Positions 1-5,505 of a DNA stretch of 7,089 nt are shown here, one piece after another. Position 1 is the stretch's first letter. Each line of letters opens with the position of its first letter. The DNA is from Solirubrobacteraceae bacterium (GTDB taxonomy: Bacteria > Actinomycetota > Thermoleophilia > Solirubrobacterales > Solirubrobacteraceae), in contig JAUJME010000081.1 in NCBI GenBank assembly GCA_030447005.1, forward strand, positions 1-7,089. The letters run 5' to 3'. The translations under genes were made by a program, and so were the position numbers. The notes beneath the pieces are model-generated. The model ran no database searches. It was not told where the DNA came from and saw only the letters and a program-made list of their open reading frames with translations.

Positions 1-2
1 GT

Positions 3-18
3 GGGGGGGGGGGGGGGG
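3..18. other. 16-G homopolymer at the window edge
   Basis: An uninterrupted run of 16 G bases almost at position 1. Nothing else in the window approaches this length. It probably marks a contig end or a read artefact rather than biology, but this cannot be settled from the sequence alone. Confidence 0.6.
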
Positions 19-21
19 CCC

Positions 22-41
22 GGCGGGTGTGAACGCCCGCC
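22..41 (-). terminator. Possible GC-rich hairpin terminator after the GNAT-like gene
   Basis: GGCGGG (22-27) and CCCGCC (36-41) form a perfect 6-bp stem with an 8-nt loop, about 30 bp beyond the stop codon of the minus-strand gene at 71-382. There is no T tract after it on the minus strand, so it is not a classical intrinsic terminator. Such short GC stems arise easily by chance in this composition. Confidence 0.2.
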
Positions 42-70
42 CCCCGCCGCGGGTGGGGAGGAGGCTGAGC

Positions 71-382
71 TCACGCCGCCCGGGCGTGAAGGCGATGCCC
101 GCGGCGCGCGAACGCACCAGGCCGCCGCCGGGTCGCGGGGCGGCCGCGCAGGCGGAGGAGCGGCAGGAGGTCCGCCGTCGGCACGAACGGGTCGGCGACC
201 TCGCGGCCGGACTCGGTGTCGAGCGCCGCGACGACGCGGTCGCACATCTCGGCGATCAGGACGTCGCCGGTGAGCGCGGGCGCGGAGTCGAGCGCCGCGA
301 GGTGGTCGAGCGCCTCGGCGTCGGAGCCGCGGGCGGCCCGGATGACGACGGAAGGATGGGTGGGGTGCGAGGACACGGTCAT
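71..382 (-). CDS. Small GNAT-like N-terminal-half protein, function unknown
   Basis: A 103-residue protein. The ATG at 380-382 is preceded by a clear ribosome-binding site (GAAAGGAGC directly upstream), which fixes the start even though the frame stays open far upstream. Residues about 10-45 (VVIRAARGSDAEAL, then LAALDSAPALTGDVLIAE) read like the first strand and helix of a GNAT acetyltransferase, followed by strands with VVAALD and a DPFVPTADLLPLLRLR segment. The acetyl-CoA pyrophosphate-binding loop (Q/RxxGxG/A) is absent and the last ~30 residues are Arg-rich, so acetyltransferase activity is not expected. I recall similar stand-alone short proteins in actinobacteria, always of unknown role. 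It diverges from the LysR gene and shares its promoter region, the usual arrangement for a LysR target, so control by that regulator is plausible. The coding call is firm; the function is unknown. Confidence 0.72.
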   Translation of the reverse strand: MTVSSHPTHPSVVIRAARGSDAEALDHLAALDSAPALTGDVLIAEMCDRVVAALDTESGREVADPFVPTADLLPLLRLRGRPATRRRPGAFARRGHRLHARAA

Positions 383-424
383 GCTCCTTTCAACGGGGCT
401 GGAGGGGAGAAGGTGATGTCCAAT

Positions 425-445
425 CTGAAGCATCCGCCGCATCAG
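425..445. promoter_or_regulatory. Candidate operator: imperfect inverted repeat in divergent promoter region
   Basis: CTGAAGC (425-431) and GCATCAG (439-445) are inverted copies matching at 6 of 7 positions, separated by 7 bp. The repeat lies midway between the divergent GNAT-like and LysR genes, where a LysR protein normally binds to repress itself and activate its neighbour. It does not fit the classical T-N11-A spacing exactly, so it is a candidate only. Confidence 0.35.
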
Positions 446-471
446 CACAAATGAACCTTTGCCGGGGGTGA

Positions 472-477
472 TATAAG
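472..477 (+). promoter_or_regulatory. Possible -10 element of the LysR gene (leaderless start?)
   Basis: TATAAG matches the TATAAT -10 consensus at five of six positions and stands out in GC-rich DNA. It ends only 8 bp before the LysR ATG at 486, so transcription from it would begin at or next to the start codon and give a leaderless mRNA. This fits the absence of a convincing ribosome-binding site there. No good -35 box is seen 16-18 bp upstream. Confidence 0.35.
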
Positions 478-485
478 TTGCACTC

Positions 486-1424
486 ATGCTCGACGTCCGC
501 CGCATGAAGGTCCTCCGCGAGGTCGCCGTGCGCGGCTCGTTCTCCGCCGCCGCCGAGGCGCTCTCGTTCACCCAGTCCGCCGTCTCCCAGCAGATCGCCG
601 CCCTCGAGCGCGAGGCCGGCGCCGTCCTCGTCGAGCGCAGCGCGCGCGGCGTCCGCCTCACCGAGGCGGGCGAGGCGGTGGTCCGCCACGCCGACGCGAT
701 CCTCGCGCGGCTGGCCGAGGCCGAGACCGAGCTCGAGGCCATCGCCGGCCTGCGTGGCGGCCGCCTGCGGATGGCGTCCTTCGAGTCCGGCGCAGCGACG
801 CTGATGCCGCTGGCGATCGCCGACTTCCGCCAGCAGCACCCGCTCGTCGAGCTCTCCCTGGCGATCAACGAGTCCGAGGACGTCGTGCCGCGCCTGCGCG
901 CCGGCGACCTCGACCTCGCGCTGATCGAGGATCCCCACGACCGCGAGCCGACCATCGAGGGCGTGGAGCTCGTGCACCTGCTCGACGACCCGATGTACCT
1001 CCTGCTGCCGAAGGACCACCCCCTGGCCAGCAAGACGAAGGTGCGGCTGCGCGACCTCGCCGACGACGCGTGGATCCAGGGCCAGCAGAACGACACCTGC
1101 GCGTGCAACCGGCTCTCCCTGCGCGCCTGCCAGGCGGCGGGGTTCGAGCCGCGCGTGGCCTTCGAGTCGAGCGACTGGACCGCGGTGCAGGGGCTCGTGG
1201 CGGCCGGGGTCGGCGTCGCGCTGATCGCCGAGCTGGGGACCTCGACGGTCCGCGACGACATCGTCATCCGCGACCTCGGCGGCCAGGTCGACTCGCGCCG
1301 CGTGTACGCGGCGGTGCCCGAGAGCGGCTACCGCTCGCCGGCCACCACGGAGATGCTCGCCACCCTCCAGGAGGTCGCGCGCCGCTACAGCCAGCGCCGC
1401 CAGCCCCTGGTGCTCGCCTCCTGA
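486..1424 (+). CDS. LysR-family transcriptional regulator
   Basis: A 312-residue protein, normal length for the family. The N-terminal winged helix-turn-helix is at residues ~3-62, with the signature GSFSAAAEALSFTQSAVSQQ at 17-36 and the wing ending in RLTEAG. A linker helix (~65-88) and a periplasmic-binding-protein-like effector domain (~91-300) follow. The latter has typical LRAGDLDLALIE, PMYLLLPKDHPLA and GLVAAGVGVALIAEL segments. Start 486 is preferred over the ATG at 504 because MLDVRRMKVLREV is the usual opening of this subfamily. The effector domain has three close cysteines (205, 207, 215) near the expected ligand cleft. Such proteins bind DNA as oligomers and respond to a small molecule; the ligand here is unknown. 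It diverges from the GNAT-like gene, its most likely target besides itself. Its stop lies only 9 bp from the convergent stop of the kinase-like gene. Confidence 0.95.
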   Translation: MLDVRRMKVLREVAVRGSFSAAAEALSFTQSAVSQQIAALEREAGAVLVERSARGVRLTEAGEAVVRHADAILARLAEAETELEAIAGLRGGRLRMASFESGAATLMPLAIADFRQQHPLVELSLAINESEDVVPRLRAGDLDLALIEDPHDREPTIEGVELVHLLDDPMYLLLPKDHPLASKTKVRLRDLADDAWIQGQQNDTCACNRLSLRACQAAGFEPRVAFESSDWTAVQGLVAAGVGVALIAELGTSTVRDDIVIRDLGGQVDSRRVYAAVPESGYRSPATTEMLATLQEVARRYSQRRQPLVLAS

Positions 1425-1433
1425 GCGGCGCTT

Positions 1434-2558
1434 TCAGCCGGGGAGCGTCACGCGGGCGACCGCGCCCCTGCCCGGCCCTTCGGACTCGACGCTGAGCTCC
1501 CCCCGGTGGCGGTCGACGATGATCCGCCGCACCGTGTCGAGCCCAGGCCGGTGCCCGCGCCGACCTCCTTGGTGGTGAAGAACGGGTCGAAGATCCGGTC
1601 GGCGATCTCCGGCGCGATGCCGCTGCCCGTGTCGGCGATCTCGACCCGCACGCCCTGGCCCCGGGCCCCGGCCGCGTCCGCAGGGTGAGCGTCCCGCGCC
1701 CGTCGAGCGCGTCGATCGCGTTGTCGAGCAGGTTCGTCCACACCTGGTTGAGCTCGGACCCGGACGCGGAGATCCGCGGCACCTCGACCCCGTAGTCGCG
1801 CAGGACCTCGATCGAGCCCTCCGCCAGCTTGTGGCCGAGGATGGTCAGCGTCGACTCGAGCCCCTGGTGGACGTCGACCTCCTGCATCGCGCCCTGGTCC
1901 ATGTAGGAGTAGGCCTTGACCGCGGCGACGAGCTCGGAGATGCGGTCGGTGCTCTCGCGCAGCTCGTCGGCGAGGTCGCGCGCCTCGAGCCGGTCGCCCA
2001 GCGCGTCCTCGCGCTCGGCGGCGTCGAGCGGGTCGAGGGCGGGCGCGGCGTCGGCGCGGGCGATCGCCTCCCGCTGGAGGGCGACGAGCTGCTCGGCCTC
2101 CGCGCGTTCGACGAGCGCGGCGAGCTTCTCCTGGCGGCGGCTGAGCCCCTCGACCCGCTGGATCGTCGTCATGATCGCGCGGCTCGCCTGGCGCTCGACG
2201 CTGCGGTGGGCGTGCATGACGTCGAGGAAGCCGGCGGCCGGCAGGTAGCCGGCGCGGACGGCGTTCGCCGCCGGATCGTCACCGCCCACGGCGACTCGGT
2301 CAGCGTGCCGATCACGCCCAGGTAGGTCGGCGCGACGTTGCGGCGGTCGAAGCTCGCGCCCTCCGACGAGGCGGGCAGCACGTCGGCGTCGCCCTCGAGC
2401 AGGAGGACGACGCCCTCCATCGGCTCGCCGGCGCACGCCAGGATGTCGCCCGGTCCGGCGGAGCGCACGTCGACGTGCGCGGCGAGATCCTGGAGGGCGG
2501 CGTCGTCGAGCTGGGCGAACAGGTCCAGGCGGCGCAGCTCCTCGACCGCGACGGTCGT
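1434..2558 (-). pseudogene. Cyclic-nucleotide-binding-domain / histidine-kinase-like ATPase protein, frameshifted three times
   Basis: Read with three single-base repairs (near 2270, 1657-1672 and 1541-1545) this gives 375 residues. A cNMP-binding (Crp-type) fold covers ~5-130 (LRRLDLFAQLDDAAL, GDILACAGEP, VVLLLEGDADV, GVIGTLTESP). A helical linker follows, then [17 protein letters not shown] and [18 protein letters not shown]. The GHKL ATPase domain has its N-box ([17 protein letters not shown]), G1 box (DTGSGI), F-box (FDPFFTTK) and G2 box (GTGLG, then [12 protein letters not shown] after the third shift). The phospho-acceptor H-box (HELxNP) expected between sensor and ATPase domains in this family is not visible; the linker looks too short, as if deleted in frame. 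No ATG, GTG or TTG precedes the conserved N-terminus. The frame is open back to the UAG of the DUF3037 gene, and ACG at 2556-2558 sits where the start should be. Either a decaying sensor kinase or consensus errors. It is last in the ArsR-led gene cluster. Confidence 0.75.
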
Positions 2559-2567
2559 GCGACGACC

Positions 2568-2960
2568 CTATGCGACGAGCGTCGCGTGGAGGTGCTCGAG
2601 CAGCGCCGCCGGATCCGCGCAGAGGCCGGTGTGGACGGGGGACGGCTGCACCACGGTGCTCGACGGCGCCACGAGCCAGTGGAAGCGCTCCGACGGCTCG
2701 AGCGCCGCGACCGGGCCCGCGGCCGGGTCGCCGGCCGCCACGCGCTCGAGCCACGCGAGGTGGCGCTCGAGCGGCTCGGCTTCCGTCCCGGGCGCCAGGG
2801 CCGCCAGCCGCCCGCGGTCGAGGCTCACCCGGGCCTCCAGGAACCGGCGGGTCCGGCAGAAGACGATCACGCCTGCGTTGAGGAACTCGCCACGCTCGAT
2901 CCGCGGGACGACGCGCAGCAGCGCGTACTGGAACGGGTCACGCGAGGGCGGCGCGGGCAC
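2568..2960 (-). CDS. DUF3037 family protein
   Basis: A 130-residue protein matching the DUF3037 pattern: FQYALLRVVPRIERGEFLNAG at residues 10-30, then VIVFCRTRRFLEARV, an LAWLE helix, and FHWLVAP followed by HTGLC near residues 93-112. The GTG start at 2958-2960 has a good AGGAGG six bases upstream. The gene overlaps the end of the HipA-like kinase by 23 bp in another frame, so the two are translationally coupled. DUF3037 genes are known to sit beside HipA_2-type kinases in many bacteria, which supports a shared function, but the biochemical role is unknown. Likely cytoplasmic, with no signal peptide or membrane segment. The frame is intact, unlike the genes at 1434-2558 and 3717-4618. Confidence 0.88.
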   Translation of the reverse strand: MPAPPSRDPFQYALLRVVPRIERGEFLNAGVIVFCRTRRFLEARVSLDRGRLAALAPGTEAEPLERHLAWLERVAAGDPAAGPVAALEPSERFHWLVAPSSTVVQPSPVHTGLCADPAALLEHLHATLVA

Positions 2961-3696
2961 GCTCGGCCTCCTCGGCGAAGTCGCGCGGCGGGGCGAGCCG
3001 CGCGAGCAGGTAGTCGGCGTAGGCGTCGGCGCCCGCGCCGTCCGGCAGCCACTCCGGCGGGATCTGCGCCGCGATCGCGCGGACGGCCGGCTCGCCGAGC
3101 CGCTCGGCCAGCGCCGCGTCGACGTCGCCGATCGGCCCCGCGAAGGGCAGGAGCACGTGCTGGGCGATCGGCGGGAACGGTCGCCGCGCCTGGCCCCGCA
3201 GCGGCTCGTCGCCGTGCTGGAGGTAGAGGGCGGCGCCGTGGTCGATCAGCCACAGCCGCCCGTGCCACACGAGCAGGTTCGGGTTGCGCGGCGTGCGGTC
3301 GACGTTCATCGCCAGCGCGTCGAGCCAGACGACCGAGGCGGCGAGGGCGGGGTCCAGTGCGGCGCCCGCGGCGGCGTCGAAGGCGAGCGAGCCCGGCAGG
3401 AAGTCGAGGCCGAGGTTGAGCCCCGGGCTCGCGGCGATCAGGTCCTGGATCTCGGGATCGGGCTCGGCGCGCCCGAGCGCCGGGTCGAGCTCGGCGAGGA
3501 CGATCTCGGGGACCGGCAGGCCGAGCGCGCGCGCCACCTCGCCGACCACCAGCTCGGCGACGAGCGCCTTGGGGCCCTGGCCGGCCCCGCGGAACTTCAG
3601 GACGTAGAGCCCGTCGTCGTCGCCCTCGACGATCGCCGGCAGCGATCCACCCTCGCGCAGCGGCGTGACGTACCGGGTGGCGGTGACGGTCCGCAT
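2938..3696 (-). CDS. HipA-like kinase (HipA_2 family)
   Basis: A 252-residue intact protein, near the usual length of this short HipA-type family. It lacks the HipA N-terminal subdomain. Kinase hallmarks are visible. GLYVLKFRGAGQGPKALVAE at 29-48 holds the likely ATP-anchoring Lys34 and the Gly-rich turn. ARALGLPVPEIVLAELD is the end of the N-lobe. LDALAMNVDRTPRNPNLLVW at 125-144 is the catalytic loop, with Asp133, Asn138 and Asn140. LWLIDHGAAL at 148-157 carries the metal-binding Asp152 of the DFG-equivalent. All key residues are present, so it is probably an active protein or small-molecule kinase; the substrate is unknown. The ATG at 3694-3696 lies 20 bp after the DUF5996 stop, with only a weak ribosome-binding site. 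The 3' end overlaps DUF3037, its usual genomic partner. Relation to HipA toxins is by fold only; toxicity is not shown. Confidence 0.88.
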   Translation of the reverse strand: MRTVTATRYVTPLREGGSLPAIVEGDDDGLYVLKFRGAGQGPKALVAELVVGEVARALGLPVPEIVLAELDPALGRAEPDPEIQDLIAASPGLNLGLDFLPGSLAFDAAAGAALDPALAASVVWLDALAMNVDRTPRNPNLLVWHGRLWLIDHGAALYLQHGDEPLRGQARRPFPPIAQHVLLPFAGPIGDVDAALAERLGEPAVRAIAAQIPPEWLPDGAGADAYADYLLARLAPPRDFAEEAERARAALA

Positions 3697-3716
3697 CCGC
3701 CCGCGGACGCTAGTGG

Positions 3717-4618
3717 CTAGTGCGCGAAGGCGGCGACGTCCCAGCCGGCCGCGCCGGTGCCCGCGGTGTAGGCGCTCTCGAAGAACGCGAGCAGGGCGGC
3801 GTCGGGGTCGGGCGCGGCGCGCACGGCGTCGTACGGGAGGGTGGCCAGCGACCCCGAGCCCGTGTCCTGCCACGCCGCCTCGTCGCCCGCCAGCGGCCGG
3901 TCCGCGAGCCCGGCGGGCTCGGGTGCCGTGTAGGAGTAGAAGGCGGGGAACGGCGTGCGGCGCTCGTCGCCCGCCAGAAGCCGAAGGCGATTACCTCGTG
4001 GGAGTAGGCCTCGGCGGTGATCGGGTCGGTGCCCTCGGGCAGCGTGGCCGGACGCCCGGAGTAGCGGCCGTAGGCGAGGTCGAAGGAGTGCCAGAACAGG
4101 TGGATGGGGCTGGCCTTGCCGACGAAGGAGCCGGCGAAGCGGGCGAGGACGCGCTCCGTCGCGGCGAGGACCCGCCAGTAGCGGGCCACCGCGTCGGGAT
4201 CGTAGGCGTCGTGGAGGGTGTCCTCGGGGAACGGCGGGCTCTCGCCGAGGTCGAACGGCTCGGGGTGGATGGCGACGTCGACCCCCAGCTCGCCGAGGAC
4301 GCGGAAGAGGTCGCGGTAGAAGGCCGCGCACGCCGAGTCCCCGATCAGCGCGAAGCCCGCGTCGCCGCCGTCGCTCGTGCGCAGGCGGAGCCGGTGCTCG
4401 AGCACGTCGAGCTCGATCTCGGCGTGGCGGTCGCCGACCGGCATCGGGGCCGTGGTCAGCCCGCGGGCGGACACGTGGAGGGTCACGTGCCACCAGTGGT
4501 TGAGCGGCGGCACGAGCGCCATGCGCACCTTGCCGACCACCTGCGCGTAGCGGTGAAGCGTCTGCTTGGTCGGCTCCCAGTCCGCGTACGGCAGCGGCGG
4601 CCAGGCAGCCGGAGAGCC
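3717..4618 (-). CDS. DUF5996 family protein, one frameshift and no clear start codon
   Basis: Adding one base near 3970-3974 gives 300 residues across the open frame. The N-terminal part reads AAWPPLPYADWEPTKQTLH, then VGKVRMALVPPLNHWWHVTL, SARGLTTAPMPVGDRHAEIE, PIHLFWHSFDLAYGRYSGR and SHEVIAFGFW. After the shift the other frame continues with FPAFYSYTAPEPAGLA, LPYDAVRAAPDPDAALLAFF and GWDVAAFAH to the stop. This pattern and length match DUF5996, a soluble His/Trp-rich family of unknown function. Loss of one G from a GGGG run after the GFW motif explains the shift, so I treat it as a real gene with a probable sequence error. The first usable start in frame is GTG at 4538-4540, but conserved sequence lies upstream of it. 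The frame opens directly after the UAG of the ArsR gene, with no ATG, GTG or TTG in between. Second gene of the cluster. Confidence 0.8.
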
Positions 4619-5194
4619 CTAGGTCGCCCGCGCGCTCTCGAACAGGAGCATCACCGCGGTGGCCGAGATGCGCCCATCCCCCCGGGTGCCGGCGAGGCGC
4701 TCGGCTGACTCGGCGGCGATGCGCTCGATCGCCTCCCGCAGCTCGTCCATCTTGGCGGAGACGGCGTCGAAGCCCTCGGCGTCGAGCGTGAGCGGCTGGC
4801 GGCTGATATGGGCCGCGTCGCGCTCGAACCCGCCGGACGCCGCGGCGGCGTTGACCCGCTCGGAGATCTGGGTCAGCGACGCGCCGGCGATGGCCTGCTG
4901 CACGACCGCCGGCATCTCGGCCCAGGCGCCGCCGCTGCTCTCGCGCCGGTCCGCCGCCCGGTAGAAGGTCTCGACGGTCGCCCGGCGGCGCTTGGTCGAG
5001 ACGAGCTTGAGGAAGCCCATCCGGGTGAGCGTGCGCACGTGGTAGCTCACCACGCTGAGATCGGCGTCGAGCTCCTGGGCGAGCTCGCTCGGGCTGGCGG
5101 TGCGCTCGTCGAGCAGGGCGAGGATGCGCACGCGCAGCGGGTGGGCGAGTGCCTTGGCGACCTGCGCGTCGGTGAGATCTCGATCTGGTTTCAT
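4619..5194 (-). CDS. ArsR-family (winged HTH) transcriptional regulator
   Basis: A 191-residue protein. Residues ~8-80 form the ArsR-like winged helix: LTDAQVAKALAHPLRVRILA, then SPSELAQELDADLSVVSYHV as the DNA-reading helix-turn-helix at 35-52, and LVSTKRRRATVETFYRA as the wing. There is no ELCVCDL metal-binding motif, so it is not a metal sensor of the ArsR/SmtB type. The C-terminal half (~90-190) is helical and ends with ISATAVMLLFESA, a common ending in actinobacterial members of this group; it probably dimerises or binds a ligand. The ATG at 5192-5194 gives the full HTH, and the DNA just upstream is the most AT-rich in the vicinity. As first gene of the five-gene minus-strand cluster (ArsR, DUF5996, HipA-like kinase, DUF3037, kinase-like) it probably controls the cluster and itself; the signal is unknown. 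Confidence 0.92.
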   Translation of the reverse strand: MKPDRDLTDAQVAKALAHPLRVRILALLDERTASPSELAQELDADLSVVSYHVRTLTRMGFLKLVSTKRRRATVETFYRAADRRESSGGAWAEMPAVVQQAIAGASLTQISERVNAAAASGGFERDAAHISRQPLTLDAEGFDAVSAKMDELREAIERIAAESAERLAGTRGDGRISATAVMLLFESARAT

Positions 5195-5210
5195 GGGATT
5201 CGGTCGGGAC

Positions 5211-5230
5211 AGAACATAACGCCTTTACAA
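5211..5230 (-). promoter_or_regulatory. AT-rich candidate promoter/operator of the ArsR-led cluster
   Basis: A short AT-rich stretch 17-36 bp upstream of the ArsR start; on the minus strand it reads TTGTAAAGGCGTTATGTTCT. It contains TATGTT (a four-of-six match to -10) and a small TAA-N5-TTA inverted element. ArsR proteins often bind AT-rich inverted repeats overlapping their own promoter. No -35 is identifiable, so this is a placement by context. Confidence 0.3.
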
Positions 5231-5297
5231 CTCGTCCTCCCTGGCCAGGTTGGACGGCTGCCGGGGCGGCTGCCACGGTTGGCGCGGAGCCTACCTA

Positions 5298-5317
5298 CTG
5301 CGGGGTAGAACCCGCAG
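5298..5317. repeat. Perfect 7-bp inverted repeat (stem-loop)
   Basis: CTGCGGG (5298-5304) pairs with CCCGCAG (5311-5317) around a 6-nt loop, GTAGAA. It lies 2 bp from the longer inverted repeat at 5320-5363, so the two stems would stack in tandem in RNA. No T tract follows on either strand. Confidence 0.6.
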
Positions 5318-5319
5318 CG

Positions 5320-5363
5320 CGAGCGCCGGGACCGGAGCCGTGTGCCTTCCGGTCCGGCGCTCG
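5320..5363. repeat. 16-bp inverted repeat with one bulged G
   Basis: The left arm (5320-5336, CGAGCGCCGGGACCGGA) and right arm (5348-5363) are complementary at 16 consecutive pairs, apart from one extra G in the left arm, with an 11-nt loop. This is the strongest hairpin I see in the window, and it is too long to be expected by chance even at this GC content. It sits ~140-190 bp beyond the RidA stop and ~130-170 bp upstream of the ArsR start. It could end or protect the RidA transcript, bind a dimeric protein, or belong to a structured RNA. A T tract is absent. Confidence 0.7.
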
Positions 5364-5364
5364 A

Positions 5365-5393
5365 GGCCGGGCTCTTGCAGAAGCTCGCCGGCC
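5365..5393. repeat. Short 6-bp inverted repeat
   Basis: GGCCGG (5365-5370) can pair with CCGGCC (5388-5393) across a 17-nt loop. It directly follows the 16-bp inverted repeat. Weak on its own, but part of a run of stems. Confidence 0.3.
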
Positions 5394-5401
5394 ACTCCCG
5401 T

Positions 5402-5419
5402 CCGGCGACAGTACGCCGG
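5402..5419. repeat. Perfect 6-bp inverted repeat (stem-loop)
   Basis: CCGGCG (5402-5407) pairs with CGCCGG (5414-5419) around the 6-nt loop ACAGTA. It is the last of four inverted repeats within 122 bp, and the nearest of them to the RidA stop codon. A terminator role for the RidA transcript is possible, but no T tract follows. Confidence 0.4.
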
Positions 5420-5505
5420 TCCGGGGCCCGCGTGAAGCGTCTCGAGGCGGGTTTATGGACCAACCGCACGGGCTTGGCGCGCTGACCGTCACGGCTACAT
5501 GCCAC

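Larger units (their letters stand above)
5195..5505. other. 311-bp intergenic region between ArsR and RidA genes, rich in stem-loops
   Basis: No convincing gene is seen here on either strand. The end next to the ArsR gene (5211-5230) is locally AT-rich and is the likely promoter/operator zone. TATGTT on the minus strand (5213-5218) is a -10 candidate without a matching -35. CTGGCCAG (5241-5248) is a perfect palindrome, and CGGCTGCC occurs twice in direct orientation (5255-5262 and 5267-5274). The middle (5298-5419) is a series of inverted repeats listed separately. Confidence 0.7.

Noticed and set aside
383..1267. Upstream extension of the GNAT-like frame across the LysR gene (minus strand)
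   Set aside because: It is antisense to the LysR coding region, and the ribosome-binding site before 382 marks the true start.
2338..3720. Long plus-strand open frame of 460 codons opposite the kinase/DUF3037 genes
   Set aside because: Low-complexity Arg/Ala/Ser/Gly-rich translation with no domain pattern. It lies antisense to well-supported HipA-like and DUF3037 genes; GC-rich DNA routinely gives such shadow frames.
3665..4708. Plus-strand open frame of 347 codons antisense to DUF5996
   Set aside because: The translation is Arg/Gly/Val-rich without recognisable motifs, while the minus strand shows clear DUF5996 sequence.
5298..5317. tRNA T-arm-like sequence (minus strand GCGGGTTCTACCCCGC)
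   Set aside because: The loop lacks the TTCRANY consensus, and the flanking DNA forms a long 16-bp hairpin instead of D and anticodon arms, so no cloverleaf is possible.
5191..5505. 104-codon minus-strand open frame across the ArsR-RidA gap
   Set aside because: No recognisable motif and Arg/Pro/Ser-rich noise. It runs through the stem-loop region and overlaps the ArsR start; base composition looks non-coding.
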